NCBI GenBank assembly: GCA_003248075.1
Contig: QJYK01000232.1
Span: 1-55,195, forward strand
Length of the DNA: 55,195 bases
DNA from: Gemmatimonadota bacterium
GTDB lineage: Bacteria; Gemmatimonadota; Gemmatimonadetes; Longimicrobiales; Gaopeijiaceae
Reading direction: 5' to 3'
Notes under the pieces: generated by a model
Database searches by the model: none
The model's input: only the letters and a program-made list of their open reading frames with translations
Told to the model about the DNA's origin: nothing
Shown: positions 19,466 to 27,551 of the stretch, in pieces
Numbering within the stretch: position 1 is the first letter of the stretch
Layout: every line of letters begins with the position of its first letter
Position numbers and translations under genes: made by a program

Positions 19466-20923
19466 ATGAGCGACGCCGTCCGGAACCGTTTGTGGATCGC
19501 GAACTCGTGGCGTGACGCCAGCGGGGGGACCACGTTCGCCACGGTCAATCCGGCCACCGGTGAGGTCATCACCGACGTGGCCGAGGCGAGGGCGGAGGAC
19601 GTGGACCTGGCCGTGACCGCGGCGCGCGCCGCCATGGCGGACCCGGCCTGGCGGCGCATCAACCCTCACAGGCGATCGATGCTCCTGTGGAGGCTCGCCG
19701 ACGCCATCGAGTCGCACGCGGACGAGCTCGCACGCTTGGAGACCGCAGACAACGGCAAGCCGTACTTCGAGTCGCGCAAGGTGGACCTTCCCAGCATCGT
19801 CGAGAACTTCCGGTACTTCGCTGGTCTGGCCGACAAGATCCAGGGGAGCACGATCCCGGTCGCGGGACCGTTCTTCAATTACTCCCTCCGGGAGCCACTC
19901 GGTGTGGTGGGCGTGATCACCCCCTGGAACTTCCCGCTTTCCCTCGCCGCCTGGAAGGTGGCCCCGGCGCTGGCCTGCGGAAACGCCGTGGTGCTCAAGC
20001 CGGCCGAGCAGACGCCCCTGACGGCGCTCGCTCTCGGGGAGCTGGCGGCGGAAGTCGGGTTTCCTGAAGGTGTGCTGAACGTCGTCCCTGGCTTCGGGCC
20101 GACGGCGGGGTCGGCACTCGTCCGACATCCGGACGTGGATGCGATCGCGTTCACGGGCTCGACCGAGGTCGGGCGCACCGTGATGCGCGAGGCCGCCGAT
20201 ACGCTGAAGAAGGTCTCGCTCGAGCTCGGCGGCAAATCACCGAACATCGTGTTCGCGGACGCAGACCTGAAGAGCGCCGTGCGCGGTGCGTCGACCGGCA
20301 TCTTCTATGGCAAGGGGGAGGTGTGCGCGGCGGGCTCGCGCATCCTGGTGGAGAGCGCCGTCTACGAGGAGTTCGTCGAGCGCCTGGCGGAGCGCGCCAC
20401 CCAGACCCGCGTGGGCGACCCCATGGAGGCCGACACCCGCCTGGGCGCGATCGTATCCGAGGCACAGCTCGAGCGGGTCCTGGGCTACGTGGCAGCGGGG
20501 AAGGCGGACGGAGCGAGGCTCGTGGTCGGCGGAGAGCGGACCTCTGTCAACGGACGAGGGAACTTCGTCACGGCGACGGTCTTCGCAGACGTGGCGCCGG
20601 AGATGCGGATCGCACAGGAGGAGATCTTCGGGCCGGTCGCCGCAGTCATGCCCTTCGAGGACCTCGACGACGCGATCGGAAAGGCCAACGGTACCATCTA
20701 TGGACTGGCGGCCGGCGTCTGGACACGCGATGTCGGAAAGGCCCATCGCGTCGCGTCGGAGCTCCAGGCCGGGACCGTGTGGGTGAATACCTACAACCAG
20801 TACGATTCCGCGTCCCCGTTCGGCGGTTACAAGCAAAGCGGCTTCGGTAGAGACCTGGGATGGGAGGCCGCGCTCGAGAAGTACACCCAGACGAAGAGCG
20901 TCTGGGTGGCCATGGATCGTTGA
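19466..20923 (+). CDS. NAD(P)-dependent aldehyde dehydrogenase
   Basis: 485 residues from the ATG at 19466 (purine-rich GGGGGG just upstream). Hallmarks in order are VITPWNFPLSLAAWKVAPALA with the oxyanion Asn, VLKPAEQTPLTAL, FTGSTEVGRTV of the Rossmann fold, the general base Glu in SLELGGKSPNIVFADAD, and the nucleophile Cys in GKGEVCAAGSRILVE. EEIFGPVAAVMPF lies in the C-terminal half. It oxidises an aldehyde to the acid, resembling the betaine/phenylacetaldehyde-type broad group; the substrate is not certain. It is 17 bases upstream of the thiolase gene. Its place among PcaF/PaaJ-like genes suggests it removes a semialdehyde or aldehyde intermediate of that pathway. Confidence 0.92.
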   Translation: MSDAVRNRLWIANSWRDASGGTTFATVNPATGEVITDVAEARAEDVDLAVTAARAAMADPAWRRINPHRRSMLLWRLADAIESHADELARLETADNGKPYFESRKVDLPSIVENFRYFAGLADKIQGSTIPVAGPFFNYSLREPLGVVGVITPWNFPLSLAAWKVAPALACGNAVVLKPAEQTPLTALALGELAAEVGFPEGVLNVVPGFGPTAGSALVRHPDVDAIAFTGSTEVGRTVMREAADTLKKVSLELGGKSPNIVFADADLKSAVRGASTGIFYGKGEVCAAGSRILVESAVYEEFVERLAERATQTRVGDPMEADTRLGAIVSEAQLERVLGYVAAGKADGARLVVGGERTSVNGRGNFVTATVFADVAPEMRIAQEEIFGPVAAVMPFEDLDDAIGKANGTIYGLAAGVWTRDVGKAHRVASELQAGTVWVNTYNQYDSASPFGGYKQSGFGRDLGWEAALEKYTQTKSVWVAMDR

Positions 20924-20940
20924 CGACGGCGGGATCGCCC

Positions 20941-22137
20941 ATGCGCGAAGCCTGGATCATCGACGGCGTGAGGACGCCGATCGGGCGTCACGGCGGTGGA
21001 CTCGCGCCGGTCCGACCCGACGACCTCGCCGCCGTGACCATCGAAGCCCTCCTCGCGCGCAGTGGCCTGGATCCCGCCGTCCTGGACGACGTCATCCTCG
21101 GGTGCACCAACCAGGCGGGTGAGGACAACCGGAACGTGGCGCGCATGGCGTCGCTTCGCGCGGGGATCCCGGTCGAGGTGCCGGGTCAGACGGTCAACCG
21201 CCTGTGTGGGTCGGGGTTGCAGGCGGCGCTCTCGGCGTATCACGCGGTCGCCGCGGGCGAAGGCGACGCGTTCGTGGTCGGTGGTGTGGAGAGCATGAGT
21301 CGAGCACCCTGGGTCATGCTGAAGCCGGACACGGGCTATCCCCGGGGAGCCCCTCCCGTCGCCGACACGGTCCTGGGATGGCGATTTCCGAACCCGGCTT
21401 TCGCTCCCGAATGGACCATCGGCCTCGGCGAGACGGCCGAGGTCGTGGCGGCCGACCATGGCGTCACGCGCGAGGAGCAGGATGCCTTCGCGTGCGAGAG
21501 CCAGGCCCGGTGCGCCGCGGCGCTCGCGGACCGTCGCTTCGACGCGGAGATCGTCCCGGTGCACATCGCACAGCGCCGGGGAGATCCGGTCATCGTGGAC
21601 GTGGACGAGCATCCCAGACCCGACACCACCCGGGAGACCCTCGCGCGGCTGAGACCCGTCTTCAAGAAGGACGGCACGGTCACGGCCGGGAACTCCTCCG
21701 GGATCAACGACGGGGCCGCGGCGCTGCTGGTGGTGAGCGAGGAGCGCGGGAAGGCGCTCGGGCTCGCCCCGATGGCGCGGGTGGTGGCCGGGGCCGTGGC
21801 CGGAGTCGAGCCCCACCGTATGGGAATCGGTCCGGTGCCCGCGACCCGAAAGGCCCTCGGGCGGGTCGGCTGGGTGGTGGATGAGCTGGACCTCGTCGAG
21901 CTGAACGAGGCTTTCGCGGCCCAATCCATCCCCTGCCTGCGCCAGCTCGACCTCGACCCCGCCATCGTGAACGTGAACGGCGGCGCGATCGCCCTCGGTC
22001 ACCCGGTCGGGTGCTCGGGAGCGCGGATCCTCGTGACCCTGCTGCACGAGATGAGGCGGCGCGGGGCACGGCGCGGCCTCGCCACGATGTGTATCGGGGT
22101 CGGCCAGGGGATCGCGCTCCTCGTGGAGGCACCGTGA
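20941..22137 (+). CDS. Thiolase, 3-oxoadipyl-CoA/acetyl-CoA acyltransferase (PcaF/PaaJ-like)
   Basis: 398 residues. The acylated Cys89 is in [11 protein letters not shown], and the second active-site pair is [17 protein letters not shown] (His and Cys). Several phrases are those of beta-ketoadipyl-CoA thiolases rather than generic Fad[46 protein letters not shown] and [16 protein letters not shown]. It would cleave a 3-oxoacyl-CoA to acetyl-CoA and a shorter acyl-CoA, possibly 3-oxoadipyl-CoA to succinyl-CoA. The start ATG follows the aldehyde dehydrogenase stop by 17 bases, and its stop overlaps the next gene. Generic short-chain acetyl-CoA acetyltransferase remains possible. Confidence 0.88.
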   Translation: MREAWIIDGVRTPIGRHGGGLAPVRPDDLAAVTIEALLARSGLDPAVLDDVILGCTNQAGEDNRNVARMASLRAGIPVEVPGQTVNRLCGSGLQAALSAYHAVAAGEGDAFVVGGVESMSRAPWVMLKPDTGYPRGAPPVADTVLGWRFPNPAFAPEWTIGLGETAEVVAADHGVTREEQDAFACESQARCAAALADRRFDAEIVPVHIAQRRGDPVIVDVDEHPRPDTTRETLARLRPVFKKDGTVTAGNSSGINDGAAALLVVSEERGKALGLAPMARVVAGAVAGVEPHRMGIGPVPATRKALGRVGWVVDELDLVELNEAFAAQSIPCLRQLDLDPAIVNVNGGAIALGHPVGCSGARILVTLLHEMRRRGARRGLATMCIGVGQGIALLVEAP

Positions 22138-22997
22138 GCATGATCTCCCGGGTCGTCGTCGTCGGGGCCGGGACCATGGGACACGGCATCGCCCACGTAT
22201 GCGCCGCGTCGGGCTACCGCGTCGGGCTCCACGACGAGGACCGGGATGCGACGCGGCGCGCGGTCGAACAGATCCGCGGCACCCTCGACAGGGGCGTGGA
22301 GCTCGGAAAGGTCACCGAGGCGCAGCGGCACGAGGCGCTCAACCGGATCGTGGTCACGTCCGACCTCGAAAGGGTTCTCCCCGAGGCCGATGTCGTCATC
22401 GAGGCCGTCCCCGAGTCACTCGAGATCAAGGCCTCGGTGCTACGGCGTGTGGAGGCCCTGACTCCGCGCCATGCCCTCCTGGCCTCGAACACCTCTTCGC
22501 TGTCCATCGGGCGCCTGGCCCGGGAGCTCTCGGAGCCCGGGCGCTTCCTGGGACTCCACTTCTTCAACCCCGTCCACGTCATGAAGCTGGTGGAGGTCGT
22601 GCGGGGTCCGTCGACCTCGGACCAGACCGTGGAAACCGCGGTCGCGTTCGCGCGGACCCTGGGCAAGGAGCCGATCGTGGTACGCGATGCGCCGGGCTTC
22701 GCCTCCTCCCGCCTGGGTATCGTGTTGGGCATGGAGGCGATCCGCATGGTCGAGCAAGGCGTCGCATCACCCGAGGACATCGACCGGGCCATGGAGCTCG
22801 GCTACCGTCACCCGATGGGCCCCCTGAAGCTGACGGACCTGGTAGGGCTGGACGTCCGGCTCGGCATCGCCGAATACCTTCACGAGACCCTCGGGTCCGA
22901 GGCGTTCCGCCCACCCGAGCTCCTGCGACGCATGGTGGCCGAAGGTCGGCTCGGCAAGAAGAGCGGGCGTGGGTTCTACGACTGGAGCGACACGTGA
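22134..22997 (+). CDS. 3-Hydroxyacyl-CoA dehydrogenase (PaaH/Hbd-like)
   Basis: 287 residues from a GTG at 22134 that overlaps the thiolase stop (GTGA) with GGAGG four bases upstream; an ATG at 22140 is the alternative. The N-terminal Rossmann motif is VVVGAGTMGHGIAHVCA. LASNTSSLSI carries the active-site Ser region, LHFFNPVHVMKLVEVV the catalytic His-Asn region, and the C-terminal domain ends KKSGRGFYDWS. It oxidises 3-hydroxyacyl-CoA to 3-oxoacyl-CoA with NAD, the step before the thiolase. The single-domain length matches Hbd/PaaH rather than the fused FadB. Translation coupling to thiolase on one side and crotonase on the other marks a true operon. Confidence 0.93.
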   Translation: MSMISRVVVVGAGTMGHGIAHVCAASGYRVGLHDEDRDATRRAVEQIRGTLDRGVELGKVTEAQRHEALNRIVVTSDLERVLPEADVVIEAVPESLEIKASVLRRVEALTPRHALLASNTSSLSIGRLARELSEPGRFLGLHFFNPVHVMKLVEVVRGPSTSDQTVETAVAFARTLGKEPIVVRDAPGFASSRLGIVLGMEAIRMVEQGVASPEDIDRAMELGYRHPMGPLKLTDLVGLDVRLGIAEYLHETLGSEAFRPPELLRRMVAEGRLGKKSGRGFYDWSDT

Positions 22998-23779
22998 TGA
23001 GCGACGCGCCCGTGCTGGCCGAGATCCGCGACGACGGGGTGGCGGTCATCTCCATCAACCGGCCCGACAAGCACAACGCCCTCAACGCCGAGGTGCGCGC
23101 GCTGCTGATGGAGACGCTCGATCGGCTCGCCGTGGACGAGCGCGTGCGCGTGGTCGTGCTGCGCGGAACGGGTGAAAAGGCCTTCGTGGCCGGCGCGGAC
23201 ATCACCGAGTTCGCGGGCCGCACCGCGATGGAACAGCGCGCGGTCTACGTGCAGCGTCGCGTTTATGAGGCGGTGGCGGACTTCCCCAAGCCTGTGATCG
23301 CGGCCATCCACGGCTTCTGCATCGGGGGTGGCTCCGAGCTCGCGTTGGCCTGCGACGTACGCGTGGCGGACCGGACCGCCCGCTTCAGCCAGGCGGAGAT
23401 CCGCATCGGGCTGATTCCGGGAGGGGGGGGAACGCAGCGACTGGCCCGATTGGTGGGACGAGGCCATGCGATGCTGATCTCGTGCACCGGGGACTTCGTC
23501 GATGCGGAGGAGGCGTACCGCATCGGCCTCATCGAGGTACTGACGGACGAAGGCTTGCACTTCGAGCGCGCGTTGGAGTTGGCCGGTCGCATGGCGCGTT
23601 GGAGCCCGGTCGCGCTCCGCCTGGCGAAACAGGCGGTGAGCGCCGCCCTCGAGGCGCCGCTGGGTACCGGCCTCGAGCTCGAGAAGGAGCTCTTCCTCGC
23701 GGCGTTCGGGAGCGAGGATGGACGCGAGGGGGTCCGGGCGTTCGTCGAGAAGCGGAAGCCCGAGTTCAGGGGACGTTGA
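22997..23779 (+). CDS. Enoyl-CoA hydratase (crotonase, PaaF-like)
   Basis: 260 residues from the ATG at 22997, which overlaps the preceding stop (TGATG). Both catalytic glutamates are present: Glu114 in GGGSELALACD and Glu134 in FSQAEIRIGLIPGGGG. FVAGADITEFAG supplies the oxyanion region, and the tail FGSEDGREGVRAFVEKRKPEFRGR is classical. It should hydrate a 2-enoyl-CoA and feeds the adjoining 3-hydroxyacyl-CoA dehydrogenase. Together with the thiolase and dehydrogenase it makes a complete hydration-oxidation-thiolysis set, so only the acyl-CoA dehydrogenase or ring-opening step is missing locally. It is related in architecture to the crotonase at 18589 but is a different paralogue. Confidence 0.92.
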   Translation: MSDAPVLAEIRDDGVAVISINRPDKHNALNAEVRALLMETLDRLAVDERVRVVVLRGTGEKAFVAGADITEFAGRTAMEQRAVYVQRRVYEAVADFPKPVIAAIHGFCIGGGSELALACDVRVADRTARFSQAEIRIGLIPGGGGTQRLARLVGRGHAMLISCTGDFVDAEEAYRIGLIEVLTDEGLHFERALELAGRMARWSPVALRLAKQAVSAALEAPLGTGLELEKELFLAAFGSEDGREGVRAFVEKRKPEFRGR

Positions 23780-23792
23780 CGGTGGGGGCGCC

Positions 23793-25454
23793 GTGAACCG
23801 AGCCCTCGCGGCGGGCGCGCTCGTCCTGCTGGCCGTCGCTCCGATCACCGGCCAGGAGCGCTCGTTCGATCGGCCCGACACGCTGCGTGGCTCGGACGGT
23901 CCGGCGCGAGCTTGGTGGGACGTCGTCTACTACGATCTGTCGGTCTCGGTGAACCCGCCGGACAGCAGCCTATCCGGCGTCAACCGGATCACGTACCGCG
24001 CCCTCACTTCGGGCTCCGTTCTGCAGCTCGACCTCCAGGCGCCCATGACCCTGGACAGCGTCATCCACGACGGCGGAGCGGTCCTGGTCCAGCGGCGCGA
24101 GGGAAACGCCTGGTTCGTGTCCCTCCCGGTACCGGACCGGCCAGGGAGCGAGCACACGGTGGCCGCCTGGTTCCACGGGCAGCCCCGACCGGCGGCACGG
24201 CCTCCCTGGGACGGTGGGTTGTCCTGGGACCGCGATGCCTCGGACCGACCGTGGGTGGTGACCTCGAATCAGGGCCTGGGCGCCAGCGTGTGGTGGCCGA
24301 ACAAGGATCTCATGTCGGAGGAGCCGGACAGCCAGCGGATCTCCGTCACGGTCCCGGATCCGATGGTGGACGTGTCCAACGGCCGGCTCCGCGCCACCCG
24401 GGAAAACGGGGACGGCACCGTCACCTACGAATGGTTCGTGGGCAGTCCCGTGAACAACTACAGCATCTCGATCAACGCCGGAAGCTACGCTCACTGGTCG
24501 GAGGTCCTCGAGGGCGAGGACGGCCGGCTGTCCCTGGACTTCTGGCCCCTGGCCGAGCACGAGGCCGACGCACGCCGCCAATGGACGCAAGCGCGCAGCA
24601 CCATCCAGTGCTTCGAGCGCTGGTTCGGCCCCTACCCTTGGTACGAGGACGGCTACAAGCTCGTCGAGGTCCCGTACCTCGGGATGGAGCATCAGAGCGC
24701 CGTGACGTACGGAAACGGATTCCGTAACGGGTATCGCGGTACGGACCTGTCGGGGACCGGGCTGGGGCTGGAGTGGGACTTCATCATCGTGCACGAGTCC
24801 GCCCACGAATGGTGGGGGAACAACCTCACCGCGGCGGATGCGGCAGACCTCTGGATCCACGAGAGCTTCGCGAACTACGCCGAGAACCTGTACACCGAGT
24901 GCACCACGGGGAGCGCCGACGCCGGTGCCCGCTACGTCATCGGGACCCGCGCTCGGATCTCCAACGACCGGCCGATCCAGGGGCAATTCGGCGTGAACGA
25001 CGAGGGCTCGGGCGACAAGTACTACAAGGGCGGCAACCTCCTGCACACGATCCGGCAGCTCACGCGCGACGACGGACGCTGGCGATCCGTGCTGCGCGGG
25101 CTGAATCGGGACTTCCGTCACCACACGGTGACCGGTCGACAGGTCGAGGAATACATCGCGAGGAATACGGGAGTCGAGCTCGGTGCGGTCTTCGACCAAT
25201 ACCTGAGGACGACGATGGTCCCGGTCCTGGAGTACCAACGCGCCGCCGGGCTCCTCTCCTTTCGCTGGACGAACGTCGTTCCGGGCTTCGCGATGCCGGT
25301 GCGGGTGACCCTCGGCTCGGAGGGATGGTCCTGGATCACACCCCGCGAGGGCTGGCAGACCGTGGACCTGTCCCTGCGCGCCGGAGACCCCTTCCTCGTG
25401 GATGACGACTTCTACGTCGAGGTGCGGGAGGTGGCGCCGAGCGGCACGCGCTGA
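23793..25454 (+). CDS. Secreted M1-family metallopeptidase
   Basis: 553 residues from a GTG at 23793 with a G-rich site five bases upstream. Residues 1-20 are a signal peptide (NRALAAGALVLLAVAPITG). The N-terminal beta domain contains VWWPNKDLMSEEPDSQRISV, typical of M1. The zinc motif HESAHEWWGNN is followed 18 residues later by Glu (IHESFANYAENLY), and the exopeptidase loop reads GMEHQSAV. KYYKGGNLLHTIR holds the catalytic Tyr region. It lacks the long C-terminal helical domain of PepN, so it is a short secreted aminopeptidase. It is only distantly similar to the M1 protein at 5651-7645. It follows the crotonase gene by 13 bases. Confidence 0.92.
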   Translation: MNRALAAGALVLLAVAPITGQERSFDRPDTLRGSDGPARAWWDVVYYDLSVSVNPPDSSLSGVNRITYRALTSGSVLQLDLQAPMTLDSVIHDGGAVLVQRREGNAWFVSLPVPDRPGSEHTVAAWFHGQPRPAARPPWDGGLSWDRDASDRPWVVTSNQGLGASVWWPNKDLMSEEPDSQRISVTVPDPMVDVSNGRLRATRENGDGTVTYEWFVGSPVNNYSISINAGSYAHWSEVLEGEDGRLSLDFWPLAEHEADARRQWTQARSTIQCFERWFGPYPWYEDGYKLVEVPYLGMEHQSAVTYGNGFRNGYRGTDLSGTGLGLEWDFIIVHESAHEWWGNNLTAADAADLWIHESFANYAENLYTECTTGSADAGARYVIGTRARISNDRPIQGQFGVNDEGSGDKYYKGGNLLHTIRQLTRDDGRWRSVLRGLNRDFRHHTVTGRQVEEYIARNTGVELGAVFDQYLRTTMVPVLEYQRAAGLLSFRWTNVVPGFAMPVRVTLGSEGWSWITPREGWQTVDLSLRAGDPFLVDDDFYVEVREVAPSGTR

Positions 25455-25585
25455 GGCACCCCGGAGGAGGCCGCCACACGACGCACCCCTGCCCCCGGGA
25501 CGATCGCTCGCGGGCGCGAGGGAGCTTCCGTAGAATGTCCGCTCGACCGCAAAGACGCGGGGGCCCCGGCATCGACGGAGAGATC

Positions 25586-26521
25586 ATGCTTCGCAGGTTC
25601 GCTTTAGGGCTCACAGCCATGCTGGCGCCCTGCACGGTCCAGCACCTCGCCGCTCAGGAAGCGCATCTGGAGATCCTCGCGGAGAAGCTCCAGGCGGAGC
25701 TGGAGGAGATCGCGTGGGGCTTCGACGGCGTCGCCGGGATCCACGTCGTCGACCTGACCGACGACAGGCATTTCGACGTCGACGGCGACCTCGTCTTCCC
25801 TCAGGCGAGCGCGATCAAGATCTCGATCCTGCTCGAGCTCTTCCGGAAGGCGGAGTCCGAGCCGGGTCTCCTGCGCCGCCGGGTGGACATGACCGACGCG
25901 GTCCGGACCCTCGGGAGCGGCGTCCTGTTCCATCTCACGGACGGGGGGTCGTCGTTGTCCCTGGAGGACTATGCGATCTACATGATCGTCTATTCGGACA
26001 ATACCGCGACCAACGTGCTGATCGACGCCCTGGGCATGGACGCGATCAACCGCCTGTCCGCGTCGCTGGGGGCTCCGGACACGAAGGTCCAACGCAAGAT
26101 GATCCGACCGGAGGCGTCGGCGCGCGGCGACGAGAACATCTCGACCCCGTCGGACGCGGCCCGGATCATGATGCGCATCGCCGCGTGCGACCTTCCGATG
26201 TCCGAGGCTTCGTGTCATCGCGTGCGTGAGATCCTCGAGATCCCGAAGCCGGGACCGGTGCGGAGGCCGGTGCCCGGGAACGTCCCGATCGCCTTCAAGC
26301 CCGGCGGCATCACGGGCGTGGCCACGGTCTGGGCACTGGTCCTGCTTCCGGACCGTCCGTACGTCCTCACGGTCATGTCCAACTACGGGGGCGACGGCGA
26401 CCGTTTGGTCGAGGCGGCTTCCGCGGCCGCCTACCGGTATTTTTCGAAGCTGAGCGGCGCCACCCCCTACGGCACGCGGGTCCCTCTCGACGTGAAGCGA
26501 AGGGTCCGCGGAGGTCGATGA
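25586..26521 (+). CDS. Class A beta-lactamase-related serine hydrolase
   Basis: 311 residues from the ATG at 25586 with GGAGAG upstream. A signal peptide (RRFALGLTAMLAPCTVQHLAAQ) directs export. The penicillin-recognising fold is clear: Ser75-Ala-Ile-Lys78 (SxxK), Ser137-Asp-Asn139 (SDN), Glu176 near the omega-loop position, and FKPGGITG where class A enzymes have KTG, so Thr is replaced by Pro at the second position. Two cysteines, 201 and 210, may form a disulfide. It may hydrolyse beta-lactams weakly or act on cell-wall peptides or esters; the altered KTG box argues against calling it a resistance enzyme. Its stop overlaps the next gene (ATGA). Confidence 0.85.
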   Translation: MLRRFALGLTAMLAPCTVQHLAAQEAHLEILAEKLQAELEEIAWGFDGVAGIHVVDLTDDRHFDVDGDLVFPQASAIKISILLELFRKAESEPGLLRRRVDMTDAVRTLGSGVLFHLTDGGSSLSLEDYAIYMIVYSDNTATNVLIDALGMDAINRLSASLGAPDTKVQRKMIRPEASARGDENISTPSDAARIMMRIAACDLPMSEASCHRVREILEIPKPGPVRRPVPGNVPIAFKPGGITGVATVWALVLLPDRPYVLTVMSNYGGDGDRLVEAASAAAYRYFSKLSGATPYGTRVPLDVKRRVRGGR

Positions 26522-27333
26522 TGGCACCGGGCCGAGGCCTGCGGCCGGGAGGCACCGCGCTCGAGGTTTGCGGTCTCGCCCTCGCCGTCCTGGTCACAGC
26601 GGGTCTCCATGCCCAGCCCGTCGGGGCTCAGAAGCTCACCGGCCGCGTTCTAGAGCGCGCCAGCGACGCGCCGGTGCCGATGGCCGGGGTGTACCTCCTG
26701 GATCGCCGTGGGCGCATCGTCCGACGGACCCTCGCCGACGGACTCGGGCGCTTCACCTTGGATGTGCCCCGGACAGCGGATTACTACCTACGCGTGGAGG
26801 GGTTCGGGTACCGGACCCTGAGCTCCGTGCTGCTGCGCATCCCGAACGATCGGGACTTCGAGCTGGATCTGGAGGTCCAGCCGGAGCCGGTGATGATCGA
26901 CCCGCTCGAGGTCACCGTCCGCAACGACGCCATGGTGGGGCGCGTACGTCAACTCCTGGGGAGCAATCCCGCCGCGCTGGGCGGCAGGGCCATCCTGGGC
27001 CCCGACCTCGAGCGACTCAAGCGGCAGGACCGTGACCTGGTCTCTCTGCTCCGGTTCGCGGACCTGCCCGGCGTGACGCTCAGCTCCGGGTCGTACGGTA
27101 CCTGCATCCGGGCACGCGGCGCGTGTGCCCGCGTGTACTTCGACGGCGTCCAGATCCCGCAGTCCGCCATCGACACCGTCGATCCCTACGCGCTCGGCGC
27201 CGTCGTGCTGCTGGACGCGAACGAGGCGGGCGTACTGCTCGGCAGCGCCGACGACCGCAGCGCGAGCATGGGCGCCACCCTTCTCCTCTTCACGCGCGGC
27301 TACCTGGCCCGTCGCCCGCCCGGAGATCCATGA
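26518..27333 (+). CDS. Secreted carboxypeptidase-regulatory-like plus TonB-plug-like protein
   Basis: 271 residues with an N-terminal hydrophobic export signal (LEVCGLALAVLVTAGLHAQP). Residues 38-120 form a carboxypeptidase D regulatory-like domain (LTGRVLERASDAPVPMAGVYLLD, DGLGRFTLDVP, YYLRVEGFGYRTL). From about 130 the sequence reads like the plug of a TonB-dependent receptor (DPLEVTVRNDAM, LPGVTLSSGSYGTCIRARG, YFDGVQIP), with two cysteines in the plug. It then stops, with no 22-strand barrel. Such orphan domain pairs are seen in SusC-type receptors and anti-sigma-factor partners. Its role here is unknown. It overlaps both neighbours by four bases, coupling it to the beta-lactamase-like gene and to the transporter genes. 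Confidence 0.7.
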   Translation: MMAPGRGLRPGGTALEVCGLALAVLVTAGLHAQPVGAQKLTGRVLERASDAPVPMAGVYLLDRRGRIVRRTLADGLGRFTLDVPRTADYYLRVEGFGYRTLSSVLLRIPNDRDFELDLEVQPEPVMIDPLEVTVRNDAMVGRVRQLLGSNPAALGGRAILGPDLERLKRQDRDLVSLLRFADLPGVTLSSGSYGTCIRARGACARVYFDGVQIPQSAIDTVDPYALGAVVLLDANEAGVLLGSADDRSASMGATLLLFTRGYLARRPPGDP

Positions 27334-27551
27334 GCCTCAGGACCGCCCGCACCCTGACCGCAGCGTACCTGGGGGCGACCCTGGTCGCGCTCACCTGGCC
27401 TGGCGCGCTGCCGGCGGCCAGAATACGGCCCCTGGTCCTGGGCCTGCCGTTCGCGCTCTTCTGGGCCGCCGCGTGGATCCTGGGGACCCTGGTCGTCCTG
27501 TACCTCCTCGACCGCGTCGAGCGCCGCCACCGCTCCGAAGGGAACCACTGA
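27330..27551 (+). CDS. DUF3311-like small membrane protein
   Basis: 73 residues with two membrane helices (TAAYLGATLVALTWPGALP and PLVLGLPFALFWAAAWILGTLVVLYLLD) and a positively charged tail. The PFALFWAAAWILG section is the DUF3311 signature. Members are nearly always encoded just before a sodium:solute symporter, as here, and are thought to be an accessory subunit of it. The start overlaps the preceding gene by four bases and its stop overlaps the symporter start by one (TGATG). Confidence 0.85.
   Translation: MSLRTARTLTAAYLGATLVALTWPGALPAARIRPLVLGLPFALFWAAAWILGTLVVLYLLDRVERRHRSEGNH

Noticed and set aside
22997-23779. Idea that the second crotonase lacks a catalytic glutamate because of Leu160
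   Set aside because: The catalytic pair corresponds to Glu114 and Glu134, both present; the Leu160 position is not catalytic.
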